Source of the DNA: Corticium candelabrum
Lineage: Eukaryota; Porifera; Homoscleromorpha; Homosclerophorida; Plakinidae
Assembly (NCBI RefSeq): GCF_963422355.1
Contig: NC_085085.1
Location: 3,854,631 to 3,918,630 of the forward strand
Length of the DNA: 64,000 nucleotides
Direction of reading: 5' to 3'
Under the pieces are notes generated by a model, which saw only the letters and a list, made by a program, of their open reading frames with translations, had not been told where the DNA came from and made no database searches. A program made the translations under genes and the position numbers. Below are positions 10,919-23,933 of this stretch, in pieces; the first letter of the stretch is position 1; each line of letters opens with the position of its first letter.

Positions 10919-12272
10919 GGGTAGGTGTTCCTGTGGACACTCCCCGGTAATTTAAGTTACAAACACTCTTTCTCTGGTAACCTGCAACGGAGAGAAAGGA
11001 AAACATGTTCGATGTACGCACTAATGTCTAAGCTTTGGAACAATACCTGTACGACTACAATCACACACTGTCTGCTAGTGCACTAGCAAAATATACGGAT
11101 AACGTCTGTGAACAGCTCCAACGGGGGTGTATCCTAATTGTGGACATGTTTTTCTCCGCCACAGAAAGCGACTGGGTCTGAGTAACAGCTGGACTAGATA
11201 CCTGAATGGTTGCCGCACAAGCTGGTATTTTGGGCCGCAATCAAAACCATGTTCTGTGGTGTATCACTACGATTCCCCTGCGAAACTGTTAGCACGTACA
11301 ACGTTTCTCCCATCACGACCACAAATTCGAGGTACGCGAATCGTTCTTTTATTGGATCATGCAAGTGCCCTGACGTTAGTTAAGCAATTATCGAGTACCT
11401 TAGTAAAGTTTTGACCCTATAGTTACGTTGACTGTAACGTGCTAAAGAAGCGCACTATGTGCATGGAGCGAACGTGTAATTCCAGTCCAGTAAACACGTG
11501 AATATCTTCATTCATACTAGATCTAGACATCAGTAATCCACTGACAATCTAGCTGTTTTCACTGCTACTACATCTGGCCACAATAGGGTATGAAATGAGA
11601 ACGAACAAAGAAGGTGGAATGTCAATATCAGCGACATTAATAATCCAGTCAGAATTTGACTGTCTTCACTGCTACTAGATCTGGCAACAATAAGACACAA
11701 AATGAAAACCTGCAAACTCACCTAGGATAGGTGGAAGGTCAAAACTACCTGGTCTGATATCAATTATCAGCTCTACCAGCAACGCAAAAGATGCTAGAAC
11801 CACAGTTTACAGTTGAGACGTTTAACTAAACATGATTGATCGTCTCCTGCATTGCGTCGTAAACAGAACATTTGGTTTCTGCAAAATTTGAAAGGCACGA
11901 CGCCATTTTACACAGAGGTGATACACCACAGAACATGGTTTTGATTGCGGCCCAAAATACCAGCTTGTGAGGCAACCGTTCAGGTATCTAGTGCAGCTGT
12001 TACTCAGGCTCAGTCGCTTTCTGTAACGGAGAAAACAATGTCCACAATTAGGATACACCCCGCGTCCAAGCTGTTTACAGACGTTATCCCGTATATTTTG
12101 CTAGTGCGCTAGCTGACGTTGTGCGATTGTAGTCGTACAGGTACCGTTACGAAGCCTAGACATTGGTGCGTATATCGGACATGTTTCACTGTCTCTTTGT
12201 GCAGGCTACCAGAGAAAACAGCGATTGTAACCCAAATTACCGGGGAGTGTCCACAATTAGGTACACCTACCC
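10919..12272. mobile_element. Long-TIR DNA transposon with TA target duplication
   Basis: 1354 bp. Ends are GGGTAGGTGT...CCTACCC, flanked by TA on both sides. The related block at 28345-28365 has an uninterrupted tgttacactg, giving the empty site with a single TA. Arms of about 360 bp are imperfect inverted repeats (for example 11127-11270 against 11927-12060). No transposase frame is seen, so it is non-autonomous. The TA duplication suits the Tc1/mariner (IS630) group, but the long arms leave the family open. A second copy is at 50469-51822. Confidence 0.75.
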
Positions 12273-12660
12273 TACACTGTAGTTATTAATGATGGGACTG
12301 TCAGCTGACAGACTGCATGAGTTGCCCCAATAGGCTGTCTATACTGTCACATAGTGATCGAATTACGTACAGTATCAGTTAATTATTTTAGTTGCTCGTT
12401 TGGTTTTGATAATAAGAGGTCACAGAAGTCTAGAATGTTGCTTGCAATGAGTTAATAATTTTTGCACACTTTATCATATTGCCAGTGGTGGGTGACAATG
12501 TGAGAGATCAATGCAATAGAGTGTTGTCACAAAAGTGATGTCTCATCTATGACAATGACAACATGCTCGAGCATCACAGAAGTGGAAAAGAGGAGGAGAT
12601 GGATATGAAAACTTATTGAGACAATCTTTTGTAGATGGATTTTGGAAACATCAGATTAGG
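12273..12660. other. Class B upstream region of copy 2
   Basis: From about 12440 this sequence (gccagtggtgggtgacaatg) is nearly identical upstream of copies 2 and 4-9. It carries the palindrome-like atgctcgagcat and a repeated gatgtctcatctatgac. Confidence 0.6.
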
Positions 12661-12781
12661 TGGAAATGTTCTGTTTCAGACTAGACTGTACCCACCCCGG
12701 ATGTGAGGGTGTGTGAGGAGGAGTATATAAGAGCAAGCTCACCAGCTCACTTCATCAGTATCGAGGATATCGGTCATCATC
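12661..12781 (+). promoter_or_regulatory. Class B promoter of copy 2
   Basis: TATATAAG at 12724-12731; leader as in the other copies. Confidence 0.75.
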
Positions 12782-13720
12782 ATGTTTTCATTTTCTGTTA
12801 CAGTTCTGGTGCTCATTCAAGTCATTGCTACTTCTGGTGGTCAAAGTGTGTCGGATGAGAGAAATCAGCAGGTTAGGATGGTTTATCAAGTATTAATTAA
12901 AATATATTATTATGATTTTTTGTGTTTACTGAGTAGACGTGTGTGTCTGCTGGTGTTCCTGGAGTACCTGGAGTAAATGGATCACCCGGACGAGATGGAA
13001 TGAAAGGAGAAACGGGGAAGAACGGAGAGAAAGGATTAGTGGGAGATGATGGTGGACAAGGAATAAAAGGAGAAAAAGGAAGGAAAGGAGAGAAAGGGAT
13101 AAAAGGGGAGAGAGGATTGGTTGGAGATGTCGGTGGTAAAGGTAATGCTGGAAAGATAGGCCCACAAGGCCCAAAAGGTCCACAAGGGATAAAAGGAGAA
13201 ACAGGAAGGAAAGGAGAGAAAGGAGAAGCTGTGACACTCAACTGGAAACAGTGTGTGTGGTATAGAGATGATTCTAAGGACAGTGGTCTCATTCAGGTTA
13301 TTCCAACTCAATTTGTGATTACAATTATCAACGTGTGACTTGTTTCTGCTTTCTTTTCAACAGAACTGTAATTTTAGGAAACATGACAGCAATTCAGCTC
13401 TACATATTGGATATGCAGGTACTCTCAGGGTCCTATGCTCCAGTAGGACTTGCTGTTCTCGATGGTATTTTACATTCAACGGTAACGAGTGCAGTGGACC
13501 TATGACTATTGAGGGAATTGTGCGTGGTGATCCAGCTAATGATAATCCTCACCGTCACAGACAGATTGAGGGATACTGTGAGAACATTCCAGCAGGCCAA
13601 GTCACAATTGGATTCAACATTGGAAAGTGTAAGGGATACTCGACGACTTATGATGGCTGGACAGGATATCTATCGGCATCTCGCATTATGATTGCAGAAG
13701 TTCCTCCATCACAAAAGTGA
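12782..13720 (+). CDS. CTHRC1-like: CTHRC1-like secreted collagen, copy 2
   Basis: Exons 12782-12871, 12937-13296 and 13364-13720 encode 268 residues. The collagen stretch has 31 uninterrupted Gly-X-Y triplets and lacks the GSP triplet found near its start in most copies; it has its own GETGKN in place of GEKGMN. The C-terminal domain shows LCSSRTCCSRW, IVRGDPANDNP, CKGYSTTYDGWTG and SASRIMIAE. Nearest relative is copy 8. The gene lies in an intron of the antisense KDM3-like pseudogene. All Cys positions expected for the domain are kept. Confidence 0.92.
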
Positions 13721-13970
13721 CTGAATTAGAGAGGAATTAGAACTTGTGTTCAGTAGAGTTTGTAGTACCTAAAGTACAAGGTTGCTGAATTAGGAGACTG
13801 GATGATGTGCGTGCATGTCTCTCTTTGCCGTATGTGAGTGTATGTATGATTAATTCAACATGTAGCTGCAACTAACAATCAATATCGTCCGTCAGAGCTA
13901 CCAAACAAACGGTTGCCCACAGAAACTATCAAAGCTTGCTTTGGAAGTGTGTTCATGTAAATGCGCGTGC
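13721..13970. other. 3' flank of copy 2
   Basis: Conserved downstream segment up to the TG tract; no polyadenylation signal seen. Confidence 0.5.
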
Positions 13971-14400
<430 letters not shown>

Positions 14401-14665
14401 CTACGCCTGTGCATTTAACCACAGTTGAGATATGTTGCCCACATGTATTAAACACTGTCAACTATCTACTCTAAAAATATCACAACTTTACTGTCTACAT
14501 GTCAAAGATAATATCATATCTACATGCTCACGAAGTCAGCAGCTATGCTTTACACTCGTGCAGTATAAACCACCACAGTACCAGCTTACCGAAATCTTTG
14601 CCAAACGACTGCGGTGTCCATAAATCGAGTGACATCAATGTATTCACCTTCGCCACCACAACCGG

Positions 14666-15130
14666 CTGTGAGAACAAACAAATAAATTACAACAAAATTT
14701 TATTGCATATTATAATTCACTGCTACATAATTGAATTATCAATATCCCAACACATCACTAGAAACCAATATTGCTATCTAACTATCCATTTAATTAACTC
14801 TGTCCAGGCTGTGTGTGTTTATGTAACACACTACCTTACTGCTCCCAATGTTTTTGTGTACTAGATCCACTCTTTTTGAAAATTTTACCCTCAAAAAATT
14901 ATAAAATAATTAAAAATATTTTTTGAACTCAAAAATTTCTGTATGTCCGGCCTCTTTTGTCTTCGACTGTGTGCACGAAACATCATCAAGAATGGCTGCT
15001 AGACAGACAAACAAACAGACAGACACACAAACAAACAGACAGACAAACGAATGAACAGACAAACAGATGGACAAACAACAGACAGACAAGAGACAAACAA
15101 CAAATAACTGACGGCAAACAGACAGGCAAA
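14666..15130. other. Type I spacer, block start near 14792
   Basis: Copy of the sequence at window position 1 onward, with a short (GACA)n at 15001-15110. No gene seen. Confidence 0.6.
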
Positions 15131-15247
15131 TGAGGTCTGTCAATATCAGTAGGATCTAACTGTCCTGTTCTATCCTCAACAGACACGTCTTAGCAAAGTC
15201 TCAACAAACCTCGTCTGTTGCGTCTGTGAGGAACAGACTAAACTCTT
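15131..15247 (-). pseudogene. VPS51: VPS51-like exon, decayed copy
   Basis: Aligns with the exon at 1092-1208 but has early stops (gtt-tag at its start) and a rearranged middle, so it cannot encode the LYYDVF segment. Confidence 0.4.
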
Positions 15248-15915
15248 AAATATAATATGCACATGATAGATGACAAACACGGATTATTAAATTCTCACAC
15301 ACTACGTCTGACGTCACACTTTGCTTCTTTTCTTCGATGTCATCTTTTTGTTGTCACAAGAAAGTCCCGTATTAAGATACCTTGGAGTCCTGACCAATAA
15401 ATATGACAGTTAAATTAGTGCGCATGCGCTTAATGTCCACTGCACAAGCTCTGTTCGTTGCTTTGATATGGCCGAGCAATCCTCCATCTGATCCGGCAGC
15501 GAATAAACAAGTGATCCTTTCACTAGATGAATTGAAGACGGAAACCAAAATTTAGTTTCTACAATCACTAGTGTAGCATATTTTACAGTGCAACTGGCGG
15601 CTGTTGCTCTATTTGTCTATAAGAGGTTGAAGGAGTTTCATTGAATCGTCATGAACATTTATGTTTTACTGGTGAGACGTGAGCTGCAGTGAGTTAGTAA
15701 ATTTGGTACATGCATGTTAGCATAGTTGCAGTAGGCGGTAGTGTGTGAGAAATGTGACAGTCTATTGCAAATAGAGTGAGTGCTCTTTGGACAATGATGT
15801 CTCATCTATGACAACAGCACGTGAGCTCTTACACAGGAAGTTTGACAGGGGAGGGGCTTGGAATGGCAAATTGGTTGAGACCATGTTTGGTAGACGACGT
15901 TTGGAAACATTAGAT
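15248..15915. other. Type I spacer and class A upstream region of copy 3
   Basis: Matches 1209-1885. The sequence around 15640-15660 is the intact version of the point where the LTR fossil enters at 55250. Confidence 0.55.
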
Positions 15916-16040
15916 TACGTGGAAATGTTCTATTTCAGACTAGACTGTACCCACCCCGGATGTGAGGGTGTGTGAGGAGGAGTATATAAGAGCAAGCTCA
16001 CCAGCTCACTTCATCAGTATCGAGGATATCGGTCATCATC
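15916..16040 (+). promoter_or_regulatory. Class A promoter of copy 3
   Basis: TATATAAG at 15983-15990. Upstream of about 15910 it matches copy 1 only. Confidence 0.75.
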
Positions 16041-16994
16041 ATGTTTTCATTTTTTGTGACAGTTCTGGTGCTCATTCAAGTCATTGCTACTTCTGGTGGT
16101 CAAAGTGTGTCGGATGAGAGAAATCAGCAGGTTAGGATGGTTTATCAAGTATTAATTAAAATATATTATTATGATTTTTTGTGTTTACTGAGTAGACGTG
16201 TGTGTCTGCTGGTGTTCCTGGAGTACCTGGATCACCTGGAGTAAATGGATCACCCGGACGAGATGGAATGAAAGGAGAAAAAGGAATGAATGGAGAGAAA
16301 GGATTAGTGGGAGATGATGGTCGACAAGGAATAAAAGGAGAAGGAAGGAAAGGAGAGAAAGGGATAAAGGGGGAGAGAGGATTGGTTGGAGATGTCGGTG
16401 GTAAAGGTAATGCTGGGAAGATAGGTCCACAAGGCCCAGAAGGTCCACAAGGTCTACAAGGGATAAAAGGAGGAACAGGAAGGAAAGGAGAGAAAGGAGA
16501 AGCTATGACACTCAACTGGAAACAGTGTGTGTGGTATAGAGATGATGGTAAGGACAGCGGTCTGATTCAGGTTATTCCGACTCGGTTTGTGATTACAATT
16601 ATCAATGTGTGACTTGTTTCTGCTTTCTTTTCAACAGAACTGTAATTTTAGGAAACATGACAGCAATTCAGCTCTACATGTTGGATATGCAGGAACTCTC
16701 AGGGTTTACTGCTCCAGTAGTGAGTGTTGTTCTCGATGGTATTTTACATTCAACGGTAACGAGTGCAGTGGACCTATGACTATTGAGGGAGCTGTGTATG
16801 GTAGTCCAGCTAATGATAATCCTCACCGTCACAGACAGATTGAGGGATACTGTGAGAACATTCCATCAGGCCAAGTCACAATTGGATTCAACATTGGAAA
16901 GTGTAAGGGATACTCGACGACTTATGATGGCTATACAGGACATCTTTCAGTATCTCGCATTATGATTGCAGAAGTTCCTCCATCACAAAAGTGA
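16041..16994 (+). CDS. CTHRC1-like: CTHRC1-like secreted collagen, copy 3
   Basis: Exons 16041-16130, 16196-16570 and 16638-16994 encode 273 residues. The signal peptide has Phe at position 5 (MFSFFVTVLVL). The collagen region carries the same one-residue gap (GIK-GE-GRK) as copies 1 and 7, plus GGTGRK and EAMTLNWKQC. Variable sites read YRDDGK, YCSSSECCSRW, AVYGSPANDNP, TYDGYTGHLS; PSGQV replaces PAGQV. Like copy 1 it has the class A promoter, but its coding sequence is closer to copies 4 and 9, suggesting exchange between copies. Confidence 0.92.
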
Positions 16995-17275
16995 CTGAAT
17001 TAGAGAGGAATTAGAACTTGTGTTCAGTAGAGTTTGCAGTAGGTACAATACAAGGTTGCTGAAATAGGAGAATGGATGGTGTGCATGTTTGTCTCTCTTG
17101 CTGCATGTCAGTGTATGTATGTATGGTAATTGAAAGTGTAGCTGCAACTAACAATCAATATCGTCCGTCAGAGCTACCAAACAAACAGGTGCCCATAGAA
17201 ACCATCAAAACTTGCTTTGGAAGTGTGCATGTGCATGCATGCATGCACGCGCATGCGTGTTGTTGTGGTGTGGAG
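16995..17275. other. 3' flank of copy 3
   Basis: Conserved flank leading into the TG tract; no gene. Confidence 0.5.
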
Positions 17276-17297
17276 TGGTGTGTGTGTGTGTGTGTGT

Positions 17298-17370
<73 letters not shown>
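17276..17370. repeat. (TG)n microsatellite
   Basis: Dinucleotide tract after copy 3. Confidence 0.95.
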
Positions 17371-17374
<4 letters not shown>

Positions 17375-18340
17375 CGGTTGAACCTACTCATTCTGACACT
17401 CAACCTTACTGTGTGTTGTATAAGTCTAATCAATGTTTCCGATTTCATCAAACTTTACAAAAGGCAGGGAAAAGATGAGAAGAAGACCGTATTACCTCAC
17501 TTAAAAGTGAAGCTTAGCAGAGAATTTGACCCAAGACATCGTGCAGTGCAACTACAAGGCATGCCCACAAGGTAGCCTCAAAACTTCAGACATTCTCATC
17601 GTACCAGCTCCGAGCACAAACAGCTAGTCTACTACTATGGTGTGTGACTGCCGTATCAGACTTCTGGAAAGATGTGGGAAGACGATAGTAGAAGACCTCC
17701 ACAGTATACAATCAATCAATCATCAAGTCTACATTTGAGTTATGTGTAGTAGTTCGTCTTGGATCAGAGCATCTATGCATGGGCAATGGACGTTGTAGTT
17801 CCCTTGCCCACAAGGGAAAGACCTCATACCTCAAGACATATGGGCAGTCCTAGCTACTCAACCTCATGCTACTGTAAATCAATATGTTGTTTGTAACCAA
17901 AAATTTTCGTAAACTGCCACAAACTCTGTTTCGTAAAAAATGTTCATAAACTTCCCTCATTCGTTTTGAACGTGTGTGGAAGTGACAACGAGGCTCAATC
18001 AACATCCGGGTATGTCTACACACGTACAAATGCTTCATTCTCTATATGTCTCTGATTTCTTGGCTTGCAAAAGTCAATTTGTTGACAGCTAGTGCATGCA
18101 GGATACTACCCTGAGTCAAGAAAGCCGTTTCTGCCCTCAACCCAAACAACAAAGACAATCAATCATTCAGGTAGAGCATTGCATGTACATCTGCATGGAT
18201 ATTTGGGTTACAAAATGTGCATGGATATTTAAATTGGACTACAAGAAGACAGCAAATTCAAGTAATCTGCCAACAATACATATTCACCATGTAATATTGT
18301 TCATACAACCAGCAAAGTCAAGAAACAGCAGTCAACAGCG

Positions 18341-18408
<68 letters not shown>

Positions 18409-18554
18409 TAAAAACCAACATGAGTATTGTATTAAGAACAAACAGTACAGTACGTCTGTAGTGATGAAAGGTATACCAGTTAAACCAGTTTTAGTACCGT
18501 CTGCATTAAATGATTAAAGCGATTACGTGAGGATTGGCATCCGTCACGATGCCG
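17371..18554. other. Spacer after copy 3, with (TA)n
   Basis: Homologous to 3754-4939; (TA)n at 18343-18404. No coding signal. Confidence 0.55.
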
Positions 18555-18864
18555 CTATCGTTCGCTCAGTAATACTCTGACCGAGTCCTTCACCGAATGG
18601 TATATAATGTTCTTGATCTAGAATTCAGAGTTCGGTCTCATCTCGGTGTACATACGATGTGTCGTAGAGTGTTACCTGTAATTTGTCTTCGTGATTAGTA
18701 TGTGTGTCCGACAGTCGACGAAACTCGTGAGTCAACATGAGACAATGAGCTAAATGCTACAACAAACTTGCATTGAATGTGGTTTTTATTCAATTAACAA
18801 AGGAGTACTATGGTGTGTATCCTTACTTCTGGTGATACAAAAATCTTCTGCTATTTTTATGCAA
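18555..18864 (-). pseudogene. KDM3: KDM3-like last three exons (after copy 3)
   Basis: Minus-strand exons 18827-18864 (CIKIAEDF, then a 1-nt insertion shifts frame), 18676-18756 and 18555-18617 (IKNIIYHSVKDSVRVLLSER, stop). No catalytic JmjC exon is found upstream in this block. Confidence 0.75.
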
Positions 18865-19701
18865 CTATGTAGATTTCTGATCTAAAAAATTAATTAATTA
18901 ATTAGTATTGAGTCAATCATCCACTACACATATTGTCAAACAATCACATGCAGACAGTGTGACAAAATACAAGCATGAAATATTATAAGGTTCAAAAGAT
19001 ACAACAAATATGACGACCAACTCTGGTGACCCTTCCTGATCTCAATTGTTACAACAAGAAACTAAAATTATATCGCTTTCCTGTTAAAACCATTTCCAAA
19101 TGGCAAATGTTTCTTTCTATGTCAACAGCATTAAGATTAGTGATGATCCACCCACCCTCCCCTCTAATTGAGACATAATCTGAAATGCTGCACTCACACT
19201 GATTGAAAGGGTACATGCTTATGCAAACTACTGTAAACTGTCATGGCAAAAAAGGTTCCATTGACTTTAGTACTCTGCATATCAATGACCTTCTGTCAAT
19301 AAATGCACACTGTAGGTGTAAATGTGATGTCTAGGTAGGTAAAACATGTGCTTAATAGAAGACAACAGACTGTCATTATCACCCAGGCATGCAGACCAAT
19401 CAGAAGTATTTCAAAGAACCTCTAAATACTAGTACATACCTAATAGTAACATTTTGGCATCAAAACATCTTCAATGCAATGACACCAACAAAACACTCCA
19501 AAAGAACATTGATTTGGAGATCATCCCCTACTATAGATAATGCGCAATTCATACCTGAAGTTTCATGTTCAAACTAGGGTGGAGGACAACCAATGGCCCA
19601 TAAACGTCTAATGAGTCTGAACACTATTTCAAGCTCAGAGAGTAGGAAGACGTGTCATCAAACAGCAATAAGAAGACACAACACAAATAGAAACACGCAC
19701 A
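18865..19701. other. Type III spacer, no gene seen
   Basis: Homologous to 31641-32452, 39333-40156 and 60468-61297. Contains a single version of the segment that is duplicated at 5391-6140. Confidence 0.55.
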
Positions 19702-20158
19702 AAATGGACAAAAAATGGACAAATGTTAAGCCCTCCACATCTTTCGACGTCGACCTTGAGGTCAGTCGTGGAGATAGCTCCCCTTGCCTCTAGAGACAGA
19801 GCCTCCATGCGCTAAGTGGAGTCTTGGGGCCAGCGCTACAATCCACCTGCAGCTTGGCCAGAGTCATCTAGGGGCACTGACAATGGCGCAGCTCTGGGAC
19901 TGGACACCAAGGTCCACACGTACCCGTCTGCTGCATGATGTTGCTGCCAAGCCAGCGGTCTTGTCCACCCCAGTCAATGACCAGGTACTCATTTATACTC
20001 CTGAGTCGAGAGAAGCAAGTGTGGGTGAGTTTCTTGCTCAAGGAAACTGCGACAGTGTCGCCTCCACGATGATCGAACCTTCAACCTTCATCACGGAATA
20101 CAAGATCCCGAATGTAATCACCAACTCTCTACCATCTGCTCCACCGTGCCCCACAGAA
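19702..20158 (-). mobile_element. tRNA-derived SINE next to (AC)n
   Basis: On the minus strand the A box TGGAGCAGATGG is at 20143-20132 and the B box GGTTCGATC at 20079-20071. The core at about 19967-20046 matches the SINE at 3246-3659 (GAGTACCTGGTCATTGACTG), but the tRNA-like head and the 3' third differ. Present also at 40231-40690; absent at the equivalent CA tracts 32453 and 61298. Confidence 0.75.
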
Positions 20159-20163
20159 ACACA

Positions 20164-20164
<1 letters not shown>

Positions 20165-20227
<63 letters not shown>
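20165..20227. repeat. (AC)n microsatellite
   Basis: Dinucleotide tract adjoining the SINE head. Confidence 0.95.
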
Positions 20228-20229
<2 letters not shown>

Positions 20230-21275
20230 CGATTGCCATTCAGTTGTTAAATAACCCCAAAAATAAAGAAGAATGTTTTGGTGCTCATTTTAGTCAAGTC
20301 AACCTGTCTGTTGGTCAGTCTGCATGCATCGCTCTCAGTCAGTCTTGTCCGTCTATCTGTTTGTTCATCTATCTAAATACAATTGCTTCAATCTGTCTGC
20401 ATATCTGTCTGTCAAACACATGTGATTCTCAGTCCCAACAAGCATGTGCACTACCAGACAACCAACACGTATACCTTATATTAATTAATTAAGTACAAGA
20501 TGCCACAAAATCAATCATGGCATATTGTTCAACAAGAGTACAATATACATTCCCGTGTTAAACACTTTTGCCATGAAATTCTCAGTTTTATGTTATTGTT
20601 CTTCATTAATATCAAAGCAATATGTTAGAAATAATAATAAATTTTATTGATTAAAATAGCAGATGTAGACTACTGTAGATTATCTTATAAAGGTGTTATT
20701 TAGTTTCCAGTAGCCGTATATTCTTACTGTCGTACAAGGTTGTGTTGATCACGTGACCTCTTCTGGCAGAGTGGATGTGCGAGATTGTAAAGAGTCGGAT
20801 GCTAGTACCGTCGTGAAGACTCTCATTGTTGTGCCCACATCCAAAATCTCCAACGCCACAAGACAACAAGCAACAACTACAGATGGGACAAGACACTCGT
20901 CCTGTATAAAGTTTATTGCGCACGCGCAACTTCCAAGCACTTCCGTGAAGATGTCGAGCCGTTCTAATGTCTCTTACTGATTTGGTGGGGAGATCTAGCT
21001 TACTGTTTGATCATTTATGAAATGATGTTTCTTTATCTATTGTTTGAGTGTAATGTTGCTTGCAATGAGTTAATAATATTTGCACACTTTATCATATTGC
21101 CAGTGGTGGGTGACAATGTGAGAGATCAATGCAATAGAGTGTTGTCACAAAAGTGATGTCTCATCTATGACAATGACAACATGCTCGAGCATCACAGAAG
21201 TGGAAAAGAGGAGGAGATGGATATGAAAACTTATTGAGACAATCTTTTGTAGATGGATTTTGGAAACATCAGATT
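20228..21275. other. Type III spacer and class B upstream region of copy 4
   Basis: Contains a segment related to the promoter-like region of type II blocks (tcacgtgacc, gcgcacgcgcaac near 20918, then atgtcgagccg with an early stop). From about 21050 it is the class B upstream region. No full gene seen. Confidence 0.5.
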
Positions 21276-21399
21276 AGGTGGAAATGTTCTGTTTCAGACT
21301 AGACTGTACCCAGCCCGGATGTGAGGGTGTGTGAGGAGGAGTATATAAGAGCAAGCTCACCAGCTCACTTCATCAGTATCGAGGATATCGGTCATCATC
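21276..21399 (+). promoter_or_regulatory. Class B promoter of copy 4
   Basis: TATATAAG at 21342-21349. Confidence 0.75.
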
Positions 21400-22356
21400 A
21401 TGTTTTCATTTTCTGTGACAGTTCTGGTGCTCATTCAAGTCATTGCTACTTCTGGTGGTCAAAGTGTGTCGGATGAGAAAAGTCAGCAGGTTAGGATGGT
21501 TTATCAAGTATTAATTAAAATATATTATTATGATTTTTTGTGTTTACTGAGTAGACGTGTGTGTCTGCTGGTGTTCCTGGAGTACCTGGATCACCTGGAG
21601 TAAATGGATCACCCGGACGAGATGGAATGAAAGGAGGAAAGGGGATGAACGGAGAGAAAGGATTATTGGGAGATGATGGTCGACAAGGAATAAAAGGAGA
21701 AGAAGGAAGGAAAGGAGAGAAAGGGATAAAGGGGGAGAGAGGATTAGTTGGAGATGTCGGTGGTAAAGGTAATGCTGGGAAGATTGGTCCACAAGGCCCA
21801 GAAGGTCCACAAGGTCTACAAGGGATAAAAGGAGAAACAGGAAGGAAAGGAGAGAAAGGAGAAGCTGTGACACTCAACTGGAAACAGTGTGTGTGGTATA
21901 GAGATGATGATAAGGACAGCGGTCTGATTCAGGTTATTCCAACTCGATTTGTGATTACAATTATCAACGTGTGACTTGTTTCTGCTTTCTTGTCAACAGA
22001 ACTGTAATTTTAGGAAACATGACAGCAATTCAGCTCTACATGTTGGATATGCAGGAACTCTCAGAGTTTACTGCTCCAGTGGTGCTTGCTGTTCTCGATG
22101 GTATTTTACATTCAACGGTAACGAGTGCAGTGGACCTATGACTATTGAGGGAGTTGTGTTTGGTAGTCCAGCTAATGATAATCCTCACCGTCACAGACAG
22201 ATTGAGGGATACTGTGAGAACATTCCAGCAGGCCAAGTCACAATTGGATTCAACATTGGAAAGTGTAAGGGATACTCGACGACTTATGATGGCTGGACAG
22301 GAAATCTATCGGTATCTCGCATTATGATTGCAGAAGTTCCTCCATCACAAAAGTGA
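21400..22356 (+). CDS. CTHRC1-like: CTHRC1-like secreted collagen, copy 4
   Basis: Exons 21400-21489, 21555-21932 and 22000-22356 encode 274 residues. It is the only copy with SDEKSQQ after the signal peptide, GMKGGKGMN and GLLGDDG. The collagen region has 33 uninterrupted triplets, so the one-residue gap of copies 1, 3 and 7 is absent. Variable sites read YRDDDK, YCSSGACCSRW, VVFGSPANDNP and TYDGWTGNLS. The intron 2 acceptor is ttgtcaacag, slightly different from the others but canonical. Confidence 0.92.
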
Positions 22357-22639
22357 CTGAATTAGAGAGGAATTAGAACTTGTGTTCAGTAGAGTTTGCA
22401 GTACATACAATACAAGGTTGCTGAAATAGGAGAATGGATGGTGTGCATGTTTGTCTCTCTTGCTGCATGTCAGTGTATGTATGTATGGTAATTCAAAGTG
22501 TAGCTGCAACTAACAATCAATGTCGTCCGTCAGAGCTACCAAACAAACAGTTGCCCATAGAAACCATCAAAACTTGCTTTGGAAGTGTGCATGTGCATGT
22601 GTGCAAGCGCATGCGTGTTGTCGTGGTGTGGAGTGGTGC
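22357..22639. other. 3' flank of copy 4
   Basis: Conserved flank up to the TG tract; no gene. Confidence 0.5.
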
Positions 22640-22700
<61 letters not shown>

Positions 22701-22719
22701 TGTGCGTGCGTGCGTGCGT

Positions 22720-22795
<76 letters not shown>
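22640..22795. repeat. (TG)n microsatellite
   Basis: TG tract with a central tgcgtgcgtgcg interruption. Confidence 0.95.
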
Positions 22796-22799
<4 letters not shown>

Positions 22800-23933
22800 C
22801 AGTTGAACCTACTCATTCTGACACTCAACCTTACTGTGTGTTGTATAAGTCTAATCCATGTTTCCGATTTCATCAAACTTTACAAAAGGCAGGGAAAAGA
22901 TGAGAAGAAGACCGTATTACCTCACTTAAAAGTGAAGCTTAGCAGAGAATTTGACCCAAGACATCGTGCAGTGCAACTACAAGGCATGCCCACAAGGTAG
23001 CCTCAAAACTTCAGACATTCTCATCATGCCAGCTCCGAGCACAAACAGTTAGTTTACTACTGTGGTGTGTGACTGCCGTATCAGACTTCTGGAAAGATGT
23101 AGGAAGACGTTATATAGTAGAAGACCTCCACAGCATATATATACAATCAATCAATCATCAAGTCTGCATTTGAGTTATGTGTAATAGTTCGTCTTGGATC
23201 CGAGCATCTATGCATGGGCAATGGACGTTGTAGTTCCTTCGCCCACAAGGGAAAGACCTCATACCTCAAGACATATGGCCAGTCCTAGCTACTCAACCTC
23301 ATGCTACTGTAAATCAATATGTTGTTTGTAACCACAAAATTTTTGTAAACTGCCACAAACTCTGTTTCGTAAAAAATGTTCATAAACTTCCCTCATTCGT
23401 TTTGAACGTGTGTGGAAGTTACAACAAGGCTCAATCAACATCCGGGTATGTCTACACACGTACACCTACTTCATTCTCAATATGTCTCTGATTCCTTGGC
23501 TTGCAAAAGTCAATTTGTTGACAGCTAGTGCATGCAGGATACTACCCTGAGCTGAGAGAGCCGTTTCTGCCCTCAACCCAAACAACAAAGACAATCTATC
23601 ATTCAGGTAGAGCATTGCATGTATATCTGCATGGATATTTGGGTTACAAATATGCATGGATATTTGGACTACAAGAAGACAGCAAATTCAAGTAATCTAC
23701 CAACAATATGTATTCACCATGTAATATCGTACATACAACCGGCAAAGTCGAGAAACAGCAGTCAACAGCGCTATATACATACAGTACAAACGGACATGAG
23801 TATTGTATTAAGAATAAACAGTACAGTACGTCTGTAGTGATGGAAGGTATACCAGTTAAACAAGTTTTAGAACCGTCTGCATTAAAGGATTAAAGCGATT
23901 ACGTGAGGATCGGTATCCGTCGCGATGCCGCTA
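22796..23933. other. Spacer after copy 4
   Basis: Homologous to 3754-4939. The (TA)n site near 23770 is reduced to a few units. No gene seen. Confidence 0.55.

Noticed and set aside
14910-15186. Minus-strand frames as a membrane protein
   Set aside because: They run through the (GACA)n tract and a decayed VPS51-like exon.
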